From Dysidea avara (lineage: Eukaryota; Porifera; Demospongiae; Dictyoceratida; Dysideidae), in NCBI RefSeq assembly GCF_963678975.1, contig NC_089280.1:17086780-17150779 (forward strand): a stretch of 64,000 nucleotides of DNA, read 5' to 3'. Below are positions 34,726 to 61,858 of the stretch, piece after piece. The notes under the pieces were generated by a model. That model was not told where the DNA came from and did not search any database. It saw only the letters and a list, made by a program, of their open reading frames with translations. Position 1 is the first letter of the stretch. Each line of letters begins with the position of its first letter. The translations under genes were made by a program, and so were the position numbers.

Positions 34726-36090
34726 AACCTCCATGATACAGTACTACTGTAGTCTATGCATGATGTCTTTGTGTATGCCCAGCAGTGTTACACTTTTGGA
34801 GGGTTTATTGCATCTTGTGACGCGAAAGACAATTCCCAAAATGGAAAAGCATAATATGGCTTCCTTAACTGAACACTGAATGTTGTGATATAGTACAGAT
34901 TACAAATGTAAACAGTAAACAACAGTGACTTCCAGAGGTGAAGGGTTTATCAGTAAATAATTACCATGTCAGAAGCCATATCATGCTTATGTATTCACAC
35001 TTACAAGCCCCTATGCTACCTTAACTGTGGTTATAATATTTTGTAGCAGACAAAATGGGTGTGGTAATATGAGGTTTTGTAGTTGTAGTTGAAACTACAG
35101 GCAATCTTAATATTCCATGTACATATTATACTGTTATTAGTACTTGTGTCATTGATGGGAATCTTGCAAAGGTACACTAAATTTTAATTTTCAAGTGTTA
35201 TGAGGTTGCAGCTCTTATGACATCATGACTTAATTTGGGTGAGCCCCACACTAGCAGGACTTAGATTCATGCACAAAAAAACTACGATAAAAATCAGTGA
35301 CGATCCATATAAGGGTATGTACGTACGTTGTTGATAACACAAACAATAATCGGTGTCATTTACTGATGATCCTTATAAGGGCTTGTTGGCAATCTCCACT
35401 CTGATTGTGACAATCATGAATAAAAAGCAGCTTATAGGTGACCGTGATAGATCTAGAAGATCAACAGAAACAGCAGAACAAAGGGAAGTAAGAGAAAAGG
35501 ACAGGACTAAATGGGCTGCAGAGATGCCATGCTTCAAGCAGGCTGAGAGGGTGGTCCAATAAAGAGTTTGTCAGAGAATTCCCAATCAAGTTAGAGTCAC
35601 CTTATAGGGTCTACCACCCCAGTAACATTATACCCTGCAGTAATCAAGTCAATCAACACAGTCAATCACCTGCCACCCAATAACATTGAGCAACATCATT
35701 TTGCCACTCCAACTGGTGACGTCAATCAACACTATCACCCTACCTACCCAAGAGCATTGATGAACTGACATCATAGATACGATTTTGGCTCTTGTTAGCG
35801 ATCTTTCTATTCTGATCATCAGATTATTACTGTAGCTATGTTGTTAGATTGGATGGATCGACATCCTGCCAGCCAAAGATCAGAGCATTGATGAATTGAC
35901 ATCATCCTTGGATACGATTTTCATCATTTCATGGCAATGTCTGTAGCTATAACTATAATTATACTCTTATAGCTATTCACATCATTATTTATTTTGTGTT
36001 CCTGAATTATAACAACATAATTAATCAGCTATTGACATTTAAATCAACAGTATAATAAGGCATTAACCAATTAAATGTAATTGTTTGATC
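34726..36090 (+). other. Intron 1 of unit II with a small retroelement-like frame
   Basis: Blocks near 35035-35230 (gcagacaaaatgggtg, gaggttttgtag, gacatcatgacttaattt) match 47545-48140 in unit III intron 1. A frame at about 35440-35560 gives SRRSTETAEQREVREKDRTK, a charged ETAEQRExR repeat style seen in some mobile-element proteins. It is too short to classify. Confidence 0.45.
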
Positions 36091-36092
36091 AA

Positions 36093-36278
36093 TTACATAG
36101 TAGGCGTGCAATCAACAAGACAAACTTGTGCATGTATTAGCACAACAATCACTGGCAGAAACTTGCAATACAGTTGACAAATTGCATTGTCTTCAATTGT
36201 TGACGATGAAAACAGCTGTTCTATGATTGAACCAACAGCTGGTGTTTCAGTTTGTACAACCTCATCACCTTTTCTCCA
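36093..36278 (-). CDS. Candidate minus-strand exon, unidentified
   Basis: After a good acceptor (gatattttgtag) on the minus strand the frame reads WRKGDEVVQTETPAVG, then IIEQLFSSSTIEDNAICQLY, and stops near 36093. The composition is protein-like and the splice signal is credible, but no partner exon or family is recognised. It lies within intron 1 of unit II on the opposite strand. Confidence 0.25.
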   Translation of the reverse strand, partial: WRKGDEVVQTETPAVGSIIEQLFSSSTIEDNAICQLYCKFLPVIVVLIHAQVCLVDCTPTM

Positions 36279-36415
36279 CCTACAAAATATCAAAACACAA
36301 CATCACACAGCTAATCATGAACCACACACAAAATTATAAGCAACTCAACCCACTTAGGCTCACTCCACAATGTTTGTCTAGCTTTATTGTGGCTATACCT
36401 CTGAGAGGTTACTAA

Positions 36416-37389
36416 ACCAGATGGCTCTGGTTTTTATAGAAATTATCACATTCTTTGAAATAGTTGGTGTGTCAGATGTGGTGGAAGAGAGTGGTTGTGT
36501 GATAGTTTCCAATAAATCAGTATTTAATAAATTATTTATAAGCCTAATAAATAATTTCAGGTCAGGGACTATTATCCAATGAGATATAGGTGAATAGAGA
36601 CCAGAAGGATTACAGTGAATTCCAACTAGGAACTAAGCCACCCAAGCACTATGACAACCCACAGAGGACCTGTTAGCAATGACGGCCAATGCAATCTCTG
36701 AAGAATCCATCCACAAGTATTAAATTGTTGCAAAGTTTCAGTTATACTGCTCAGCCCATTGCTTTTCATGGTGAAGGAGGTTTTGTTATTTAAATGAAAG
36801 GTGATAGTATATGGTATATTATTGTTAACGTATTGTGCAATGACCTCCTTGCAATTGCTTACAAAATATTTAACAAAATGTTATAGCATGTGTATCTACA
36901 CATACCACCCTTCCATCAAACTTTCCTCTATAACATTATGACATGCACTGATAACAAAACATCCACAGACTATAGACATTTACAGACCATATATTCGAAC
37001 TAACACAAAACACAATTTGGGGAGAAATTAGGCAGCTGGTTGAGGCATTGGTACTGCATAACTGAGACATTTTGCTTTATTACAAGTTATAGTACTAGCT
37101 CATGTCGTGTTACGTGTGTAGTGCTCATGTAAAATTGCATTTACACATTGCATCACAATAGCACATTATGTTGCAACACATAATAAAAATTACATCAAAC
37201 ATGTTGAATCTTAACAGCATATTACACAGGTCGCGTTGTAGTACATATCACGTCATGACAACATATTACACATACCATAACAAATATTATGTCAAGCATA
37301 TCACATGGTAACAGCACTATACCACATCAAAGGAAGACGTATGCGGCTATAATTGTGCAACAAAACGTTCCTTCATTCTAATTACTAAT
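36416..37389 (+). other. Intron 1 of unit II, partly duplicated
   Basis: The block at about 36648-36760 (aacccacagaggacctgt, agcaatgacgg, gaatccatccac) corresponds to 48905-49015 in unit III. From about 37090 to 37330 there are many short acacatta / atcacatgt-type near-repeats. No gene seen. Confidence 0.45.
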
Positions 37390-37890
37390 AAACAATGTAG
37401 CTGTTTTCAACTATGTTCAGCTTGTTACACATCCCTACACATGGAGAAGGATACATAGCTAGCCTACAACTAACCTACTTCAACTGTTGGAGGTATGGTA
37501 TAAAAATTATGAATGATTTCCATTAACAAGCAAAGCCGTGATGTGCAAATTACACCTTGCACTGTTAGTGAAAAGAATGGGACACAAAGACAAAAGTAAG
37601 TACATGATATGTGCTTCACATGTACTGCGACATGCCTAAGGCATCTATCAGACTAAAATAACATCAGAAAGTGAAAAATCAAGCCCATATAGCCTTAGCA
37701 ATGATTGAACTGTGCTTGTCTGAAGGCATTAGTTAGTCAGTCAGCAGAAAATTCCACTAACTTAAAAAAATTAAATTTTGTGGCAGCTTTTTAAAAGCAT
37801 TTTGGGTCACTTTGTGAGCTTGATTGTATCTAAACAATACTGCCAAGGCCCTGTGAAGGTTTGTGAGGCTGGTTTCTGGTCAATATGTTT
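37390..37890 (+). repeat. Composite foldback-family repeat body
   Basis: Forward copy with tatgttcagcttgttaca, gggacacaaagac, catgcctaaggcatct and aacaatactgccaaggc. It is more diverged than the others and is followed at 37921-37944 by a run of 24 G. Confidence 0.65.
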
Positions 37891-37920
37891 CATGGGAATA
37901 TGCAGTCTCAAGCACTGATC

Positions 37921-37944
37921 TGGGGGGGGGGGGGGGGGGGGGGG
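37921..37944 (+). repeat. Poly(G) run
   Basis: Twenty-four G in a row. A strong G-quadruplex candidate, though long homopolymers are also where assembly errors collect. Confidence 0.85.
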
Positions 37945-39238
37945 TGGATAGCCACCCACCATACATGGCACTCAGACCTGCAATGCAATATCAACTAAAA
38001 TGATTCCACAATCATAATGCTAATCATGAATAAATCTCTTTCGTTACTATGTTAACAAATTATTTGCATATTTTGTCACCATGAGTCAATATGAATAAAC
38101 CCCTGCATTGTATGTCAATCAGATTCCAACGCTACCCACTCTATCATCTTACAGTAGCTGGTAGCACTATGCATTAATGAATTTAACTAAAATATAATTA
38201 GCAGTATCAGCTACCACCAGGCAGAGGAGTTCTATATGGGTCTGCTTTAGAGCTGAGTCAAATTTACTATCATTCTTTTATAATTGTCAGCAAATCATCC
38301 TTGGCATAATGTGACTGCATCAATATTAGTAAAATTTTAAAGTTGGCTATTTAATATAATAGCGAGTAGTGAAAAACATACAGGGAGTAGCTATAACCTT
38401 TAAGGTATAATGTTTCTTCTTTTGAAGCACATGATTAGTAGATGATAGTTCACATTTACTTATTCAATGGAGTAAACCTAAGCTATCATCTCCTACATAT
38501 CAGGGAGGAATATGCAGTATGTGCACAGGTTTTGTTTGTTTTAACCACTGGTGTTAACTCATAGCTGTACTGGGACAATACATGATATGTGCACAAGAGC
38601 TATCAATACTACCGTGTGCTTCACTGTACTATCAAATTTCACAATCAAAATCAGTGAGGCTTGAGTAGTCTGATTTTCCCAAGCCCAGTGGCAAGCTGTA
38701 TGAGCAGTCTGGGGGCTCAATGGAGTTCTGGCCAACCTGGTGGATGGTTACACAGTTCTATGGTGTTGAATAGTTCTGTACTGCAAATTTCCTTTCATTT
38801 TAGCCAGTTTTGATACCTGAATGCCCTTCATAATTTGGCCTAATTCATCCCTATGCGTTCCTCTTTCATTTTGTAAACAACTTGCCCTTCCCACAACCCC
38901 TATTGGAGCTCACCTGATACAGCCAACCTTGAGTTGAACACTATCTAAATTGGCAGGAAACTTAGCTGTTGGCTACTTGTACAGTGGATACTCTGGAATG
39001 CAAGGCAGAATTGGTGTAAAACATGTAAAAATTTGGTACACGTAGCTTCAACCATTGGTAAGCTACAACACATTAAATATTTAAAACTGGTGGCATTTCT
39101 CGATACATTTAAATAGGCAATAAGACCAGTTTTCCCAGACTATAGGTCACATATTAGCTTTAATATGATTATAAGAACACATAACTACATGGGGAAGTAC
39201 TGATACCTATAGCATTACATGTGGTTTGTTCTTTGTAG
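37945..39238 (+). other. Intron 1 of unit II, 3' end
   Basis: No gene. The last 100 bases (gattataagaacacataa to ttctttgtag) match the intron ends before 15981 and 50751. Confidence 0.5.
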
Positions 39239-39497
39239 GCTATGACTCATTGAATGGTTGTAGTGGCTTGGATCTGTTAAAACGCAATAAGAAAAGAAAA
39301 TTACACAAAGCCCAAGCTCCCACTACTGTAGGGTCATTGGAAGTGGATGCTTATGCTGTGGATATTAAGAGAGTAGAAAACCCATTTGTTAAAGATGATG
39401 AAGATTCAGATGATGTTTCTGGTCACCTTCCTAGACTAAAGTTTCACAGATCTGTTTCCCATGCTAAGATGTTATGCAATTCCAAAGAAAAGAAAAG
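39239..39497 (+). CDS. mxd-like: Unit II exon 2, nuclear-signal and basic-region exon
   Basis: 259 nt, open, acceptor ttctttgtag, donor aaaag|gtaagt, phase 1 in and 2 out, as in exon 2 of unit III. It encodes NKKRKLHKAQAP (basic patch), SLEVDAYAVDIKRVEN, an acidic DDEDSDD stretch and, at the end, LCNSKEKKR. In unit III this last motif is VHNAKENKR. The His at position 5 of the basic region, which contacts the E-box in MYC/MAX/MXD proteins, is therefore Cys here, while Asn6 and Glu9 are kept. It is 15 nt (five codons) shorter than in unit III, so the frame is preserved. Confidence 0.8.
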
Positions 39498-39549
39498 GTA
39501 AGTAATTTATGATTGCATGCTAACTATGGTTAGGCTGTTATACTATTAG

Positions 39550-39703
39550 ACGAAGAAGTTTAAAACAAGCACAGCTGGCACTTCACCAGGAGCTGCAACC
39601 CTACACACATCAAAAGCCAATTCTAAGAACTATCCTGTGTACTGGAAATGTTGACAAGAGAAACCAATCCTCCATACCACTTAACTCAAAGGCATGTGGA
39701 TAA
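39550..39703 (+). CDS. mxd-like: Unit II terminal exon, exon 3 fused to the gene's last codons
   Basis: Begins like exon 3 (ctattag acceptor; RRSLKQAQLALHQELQPYTH, QKPILRTILCT). It then passes directly into GNVDKRNQSS, which corresponds to the end of exon 6 (GNVDTGN, 58451-58474) and its 3' flank. It stops with TAA at 39701-39703. The zipper exon, acidic exon and Gln/Leu-rich tail are absent from this unit. Joined to 31627-31726 and 39239-39497 the reading frame is continuous for 170 residues. The product would have SID-like, basic and first-helix parts but no complete helix 2 or zipper. It is either an early pseudogene or a remodelled short protein. Confidence 0.75.
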
Positions 39704-41480
39704 TATTGTAGAGACCTTATAGTTATAAATGTGTGTAGATTTAAATGTTAGAGGTAGCTATATATTTATATATTTAGTTTTATTTTTATTATGAATTGGG
39801 TTTACTAGATGTTTATTTAATTATATTACACATAAACAGCTGCCATAAAAGGTAGAGACTATACCTACCACATGCTATGTGATATGTGACATTGAGGAAT
39901 GATGTGAGGGGACCCCACAACAACAAAAGTAAATCAAAACATAATCAATTACAATGAGAATTGCCACTAAGTTATGTAATGAGATAATTTGAAGTATGTG
40001 TGTATTACAAATCGTCAGCTTAGGTAGGCAAAATTTGGTCAAAAATGTATGGCTAATTTAAACAACATTACATTGTATTATGTCTTCCACCATCACCCCC
40101 AATAATTCCTTCAATGTTCCAATTTGGTTGGTCTGACACGAGGTGGTTCTGTATTTAGAGCAGGGAAATACACCATTATGTCAGAGTAAGGTATACACAA
40201 GTAATAAGAAAAACAATAAAGTGATTTGGTGTTATTTCATAGTTTGTTAGTATAACTTCTTGGTATTCAGCCAATACAGTAATGGCATTAGTTAAAGTGT
40301 CACTAGGTTATTCATTCATTTACCACAAATTGCTTTACTAAGAAACAGACCAGGCCAGTCAAAAATGTAGAGGATTGTCTTCACAATACTTTTGTATGCT
40401 GGGCAACATTATTATGCCTAGTTACACTGTCAGATTGTCAAGCAGTGAAGCCTCATTAATAGGGCCACCTATGGGATCAAAAATATTCAATAAATGAGGT
40501 GGCCTCATTACTAAGGCATGAAGTACACCTTAGCTGTGTTTGGGGACCTAGTGGAGGTGGCCGTTATAATAAGGTTTCACTGTACTTTTAACTTCATACG
40601 ATCTAGATTATCTTCCCATGTACCTACTGTGCTGTGTAATAAAGTATTGTAATAGAGCTTCTATTGGCCTAGGTCGATACTTTGCTGTGGGTTAGTGTTA
40701 TTACAATACAAGAAGTGGTGAGATCGTGGTCAGTTATAGACTAGATGTACTCACCACCAAATACGTACATGATGTGTGACCATTTCCTCAAAAACAATAT
40801 TGTGGATTTAATGTAACCATAGCATTTTGTAATTAAGTTTAGAACAAAGAGACGTCTCATATAGCCACACGTTCATTATAAACTTTATTACACAAGGAAG
40901 ATGCATGTGTTAGTTGTCTATTATTGAGCCCGACTATTATACATATTTCTGATTCTATAATACTTTTCTTATATAACACTAGCAATACAGTGATAGCTGT
41001 AAAGTATGCACATATGTAGTTATAGCATTTACACACAACTCTCTACTGACTAATGTTATTTGAGGACAACCACACAATTGATCAGTCGCCCACTATGTGA
41101 TTGTATTACTGATTACTGTCACCCACTAGTCCATTATTAATGGGATGTGACCAACAAATTCTATAATGGAATATACACACCTGTGGTGGCTCAGTGTAGA
41201 CATTTAGACAGCAACCTACTGTTGACAGAATATGAAACTAACCATATTATCATAACAGTTAATATAGCTAGTAAGTAGGAGGGCCAGACAATAGATTTAT
41301 TTTTGACCATGACAAGCTTGAGATGCAGAAGGTTCAAAAAGTTTACAAAACACAGTTCATTTGTTAGCAGTGACAATCCGGTTGTTTTGAAGATTGTGTG
41401 TAGTACACAGAGCCACAATTGACACAGGTACACTTAATAGTTAAAGTGTGTGTGGCAGAATAAAAATTGGATGTGTGCAT
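39704..41480. other. Unit II 3' flank, duplicated
   Basis: Matches 58475-60650 and 23346-26160: ttaactcaaaggca, tagagacttatag-like, acattgaggaatgatgtgaggggacccc, accaccaaatacgtacatg, cacccactagtccattatta. Within it 40443-40595 is an inverted repeat (cagtgaagcctcattaatag against ataataaggtttcactgta), a small MITE-like insertion absent from the other units. Confidence 0.7.
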
Positions 41481-42945
41481 GCTAGGATTAAATTTGGATG
41501 CAGGTCATTTGGGTATTGTTTAAGATCATTTCAAAAGTAGGTATGTCTTTCTTCAGATTGATATTATGAACAAACTTAAAACACATTACAACATATGTCC
41601 TGGTTATTATACATTTTGTCCCTGGGTTAGACCACTAGCTAGCACTGCAGGGCTGGAAAGCTTGAATGTACCAGCTCACTTGGGAATCAAGGTCATAAGT
41701 AGATATACTCACAAGGCAGAAACTTCAACAAATTAAATTGATGCAATACTAGACAAGTCCTGTACCATCTAATGTCTTCCCTATAGAGTGATGCCATCAT
41801 CCAGTACTTAACTGGAAAAATCGAAAACATGAGTAATAGGAGGATGTAACTACATGGATGCATATAAAGAAGTTTGTTACGTGGGACGGACATCATTGTG
41901 CTTAATAACATAACACTGTAATTTTCACAAACTTACCTGCAGAACTAATTCACAATGCTTTTGTTTCATTGCAACACTAATGTAGTGAAAGTTAATGGGT
42001 GCTAAGACATCAAAATAGCTTCAGAGTGTATATCCGCCATTCAATGTGCCATAGAAAAAGTGATTTTCAACCTTAAAAAATGACGTACTTAAATTTCCTG
42101 ATTTACTTTTGCTATAGCTCATTTTAATTGCTATTCACTGCTCTTTCCAAATCTGGTCCGGAATCTGAGGTATCTATCACGTGTTGTGGGTTATTACACC
42201 TTTTATTACATACCCGTGAAACGCTCAATACAAAATGTATGGGGAAATTTGCTACACCAGGTCGATTTAGGCCATTTTGATGTGCTGTAAATTGGACTCC
42301 TTCTGCAGAGAGAGTTGCTCTACACGTATCACACCCAGAAGTTACTAAACAGACTTGAGATAGGCTGTACACAAAAATTTAATGGTTTTTCAATCGAAAT
42401 GTATTGGATATGCCTGTTCCAGCTGGCATTTTTGCCATGAACAAAAGTCCGCAAACTTCTTGACTCAAACATTTTGTAACATGAACATGATCTATGACTA
42501 CTCATGCAGTGAGCTACTTTCACAGAATCTTAAGATTGTCATCCTGGCAGAGTTCTTATACCTAACTATGCTAGCTCTCTTTCTGTACACCATGTACATA
42601 CAACCAGTGTTGAAATAGTAATCTGCTCACCACTCTGTATTACATGCAGACCACCCATAATCTAGAAACACATAACAGTCATGTGGCAAGAGGGGTCACA
42701 TTAACCACACCAAATGACAGCTACTTAGCCTCAACATCATAGTGAAATTCGTTTGCACTTAGCTTGCCGCTAAAGCCCAGGATATCATATCAAATGTAGC
42801 TTCTCTTATGAATTGAATGGTAGACACTTTATAGTGTATACATACTAAAGTGTAAGTTTCAACAAGTACTGTATGACTTACTGTATGACTTACTAATGGC
42901 TGGTGCTGAAAGTGCGACGTAGACACTAGGCTCAGTAGAATACCG
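41481..42945. other. No gene recognised
   Basis: Spacer between unit II and unit III. Several short frames on both strands, none with splice context or recognisable motifs. Confidence 0.4.
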
Positions 42946-43242
42946 GCGAATTTGATAAATGAATTAAACTCTATTCGGTGGTACGTAGCTAATTACGTAG
43001 CTAATGGATCCCACTTCAGAGAAAACCACAGTTTTGTTTGCCCACGTATTTGGGGTCGTCAAGTGCACGTGCCATGGCAGTGCCTAATTTATAGCATGCA
43101 TTTTCAAGCCATACAAAATACGTGTGTAGAGCCTGCATTGTGAACGCCGAGAGCTTCTGTCATCACAGGTTGTAAATGTAGCTTATAGTAAGACGTTTAT
43201 CACACTTTACCATTACTTGCATTAGCTGCAACTGGTCACGAT
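42946..43242 (+). promoter_or_regulatory. Unit III promoter with a CACGTG E-box
   Basis: Conserved with the other two promoters: gcccacgtatttgg (43041 region), gcctgcattgtgaacgccga and ggttgtaaatg. Unlike them it has a canonical E-box CACGTG at 43066-43071, inside aagtgcacgtgccatgg. The TATATAA of the other copies is ttatagt here. MXD/MNT-MAX dimers bind CACGTG, so direct feedback is possible but untested. Confidence 0.6.
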
Positions 43243-58474
<15,232 letters not shown>

Positions 58475-58543
58475 TCCTCAATATCACTTAACTCAAAGGC
58501 AACTTTTTGTGTGGGTATCTTGTAGAGACTTTATAGTATTAAT

Positions 58544-58575
<32 letters not shown>

Positions 58576-60677
58576 CTAGAGGTAGTTATTTGTACAGAAC
58601 ACTTCGTTATTTTCTTATTGCAAACTGGGCTTATCAGATAGTAGCTTGATGGTAGACAATTTTGCACATAAACAGTCAACATAACAGGTAAAGGCTATAC
58701 CTACCACTCATGATAAGAAATGTGACATTGAAGAATGACTTGAGGGACCCCACAACAACAAAGATAAAATTTTATTAAAATATGAATTGTCACTGAGTTC
58801 TGTAATGAGGTAATGTAAAAACTTAGCTGGTAGCTAGGTAAGCAAAGTTTGGTCAAATGTAGCTAACTACTTTGGGAAGGATGAAAGACGTAGCACTGCA
58901 TGGTTATGTATTAGTTGTTCCTGCCACCAGATGTTTCCTTCAGTGCTTTGATTTGATATTGTGAGGTTGTTCTGAATATCTTGACCAAGGATTGTACAAA
59001 TAGTGCGTCAGGTTGAGTGTATCAGACTTGTATAGCTGTGAATTGATTATGATTAATCATTGGATGATCAATCAGTTATTGCTGAGGATGATAAATAATT
59101 GGCTTTGCGGGCAATAGCCAATTAATCGGTTGGATCACAAGACCACAAGATTGCTTACATTTTTTATCATAATGGATACAGTAAAGTGTAAGAGGAAGTT
59201 GATTATTGTTGGTTTTAGTGCTAGGCATTATATACATTACGAAGTCTTATTTTTTATTGCAAACAGTATGTCTGGTCATGAAAACACTGTCAATATACAA
59301 ACTTGTATGGCAAATAGCATGAAGTCAAATCAATTTATCAGCTAATCAATCGGTTATAGAGTCAAGTCAAAAATCAGTTATGGACTCTTTGTCCAAGTCA
59401 CAGCTCTATATTGGAGTTTGGTAAGTGATAAAAATTCATTCTAAGCTGAAGATTCTTGGAACTAGTTTGTTATTGTCCATTATATAGCTTCTTGGTATTG
59501 AGTTGTCTTGCTCATTTTGACAGGCCTGGTCTTTTCCTCAGTAAAGCAATTTGTGGTAGATGAATAACATAATGACAGTTTAACTATAATAACAGAATTG
59601 CCATTAGCAGGTGTAGAGGATTGCTTACTTCACAATATTATGTATGGTGGTCAGGCCTATAGCTGGTTGTTGCACTGCCAGATTATCAAACATTGATTAT
59701 CAGACGTTGATTTTAATTCTCCTATCTAGCATAGCTACCTACTACTCTACATTGTTCTAAATATTTTATGATTGTAATACAGCTTCTTTGGCAGACACTT
59801 TGCTGTGGGAGTAGAATGATTATTACAAGAAGCAGGTCATTTTCCCAACAGAGTCACTACAAGGAGTTGTGCGACTGACACAAGCAATTGTGGTCAGTTA
59901 TTGACTTGATATCCTCACCACCAAATATGTACATGTTATGTAATCATTTCCTCAAAAAATGATTCGTGCAATGACACCAAAGCATTTCATATAACACAGA
60001 GAGACATCCCATACACCCATATGATCGGCAGCACTATAGATTTGACTCACACAAGGTGCATGTTCTGATAGTGTTAGTAGTCACACATACACATCTTCTG
60101 TGTGCCGGATTGTTTTGGTTTTGTAACAATTACATAGTAGCCATTAGTGGGTGACTGGTCAGTTGTGTAGTTGACATTTCAACCATTCCTTATTATCAAC
60201 TATACAGAGTATTGCAACTCATTGTGCTAAAGCTATTACTACACATTTCACAATTAACATTAAAATGTAGAAAAAACCTGTCACCCACTAGTCCATTATT
60301 ATGGGTCAAGTAGTAAATTCCATATTGGCATACACACATCTGTGGTGATTCACATTTCATTACTGACGTTGTGTTATCTGTTTAGGTCATGTCAACTTGA
60401 TAAGTTGTTTCAGGGTGGACTGATACACCTTTTTTCAATTAAAATACTCTTGAGATTTTCACCACTGAAACAACTGAAGCCTTATATGATCTCCAGATGA
60501 CCCACCCTTGACAAATATGAACCATAACAATTAGTGGAGTTTGTTTACAAAATAATTTGGGGTCAGACAATTAAATTTTATTTTTGACCACAACAAGATA
60601 AAAGACATAGGAGGATTTTAGTGGAGTAAACACATTATTATTAGCGCTTTACAGTGAGCAGCACTGAAGGTCTGACA
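58475..60677. other. Unit III 3' flank, duplicated
   Basis: Collinear with the 3' flanks of units I and II. A (TA)n run lies at about 58549-58574. No gene recognised; a small frame around the gcaaacagtatgtctgg block is not conserved as coding between the copies. Confidence 0.65.
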
Positions 60678-61331
60678 GCAACTTGTGCTGCAGCCTTAGC
60701 CGGATCAGTGGCTAAAAAAACTATTTTTTACAACTAGCCCAAACCTGGGACGGGGGGGGTAGTAGCTACATATAAACAAAATTTTCTTTGTGTTTGTATT
60801 TTGTGTTCTATATTGTGACGATTGTTGTGTAGCAAAATGTCAGTGAAGGGAATGATTGAAGAGATTTCAGGGGAGTATGGGATCATATTTACCTAGTTGA
60901 AACATAGTGGCAAGATTAAATCTGGAAGCAATTTGAGATAAGAGACTGAGACCTGGAACTAGGAAATAGCAAACAAACTTACAGCGATGTGGCTAACAAG
61001 CCAATTATTTAGATCAGACTATTGTTTTATAAGATTTTAAGGCAATTATTTTATATCAATAGTGGACTGTGAAAATGACCATAACTATAAGTTGCAATTT
61101 TAGTGGACCGCAAGTGGAAAATTTTTTGAGCATGGCAATCCCAAGATTGGATCTTTAAGGTACTTTTAGTCAAATCCCTGTAAACATGCACAGCACATGT
61201 ACATAATTTTTGACTCTGTTGCAGCTTGCTATTTAGTCTGACTTTTACAACTAGCCAAATCATCATTTACAACTAGCCAAAAGTCATTTACAACTAGCTT
61301 TTTGGCCACAACTAGCCCCTTTTTTTAGCCC
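60678..61331. mobile_element. Insertion flanked by a 14-bp direct repeat
   Basis: ctgaaggtctgaca at 60664-60677 is repeated exactly at 61332-61345. The insert contains four acaactagcc(c/a) repeats, one near its left end and three near its right end, plus a poly(G) run. A 14-bp duplication suggests a retrotransposition-type insertion. No coding domain seen. Confidence 0.65.
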
Positions 61332-61429
61332 CTGAAGGTCTGACAAAGACATGGCTATATAGACTATAGCTAGGTGCACCACGTAACTACGCGACTAGAA
61401 CAATAGAAGACGAGTTTGAGAAATGAATT

Positions 61430-61758
61430 CAGTTGCATTTGGTGGGATGATATTACTAGCTAATGGATTTTCAACGAATTGGCTCAACTCCACTTCAGGT
61501 TCTGCTTCGCCCACGTACGGGTCGCCCACGTATTTGGTAAATTACACCATCACGTCCGCATGCCAATGCTAATTACTTAATAGCCATGCGTCACATATTT
61601 AATGCGGTACGAACTAGCTACCTGTATAGTCTATAGTGAATCTGCACTGTGAACGTCGATTCTACATCAAAACCTTCTATCACAATTGTAAGTGCAACTT
61701 AGTATATAAGACGTTTGTATTTCACTCATCGCGCAGCTGAGCCGAAATTGGTCACGAT
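61430..61758 (+). promoter_or_regulatory. Unit IV promoter region
   Basis: Has gcccacgtacggg and gcccacgtatttgg in close succession, ctgcactgtgaacgtcga, attgtaagtgcaac and a TATATAA at 61703-61709, 50 bases before the last base preceding the ATG. It aligns with the unit II and III promoters. Confidence 0.6.
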
Positions 61759-61858
61759 ATGAGCAATAGTCGATGCAATAGAGAAGAAGGAAATTTGTTG
61801 CTCATTGTTGAAGCTTCAAACATCTTGGAAGGAAAGAGAACAAGACCCAATGACGCTG
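61759..61858 (+). CDS. mxd-like: Unit IV exon 1, SID-like N-terminus (gene continues beyond window)
   Basis: ATG at 61759, 100 nt, donor ctg|gtaaga. MSNSRCNREEGNLLLIVEAS, then NILEGKRTRPND. One Ala of the EAA core is Ser, a mild change in the helix. Length and phase equal the other exon-1 copies. Its remaining exons would lie past the window end. Confidence 0.75.
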
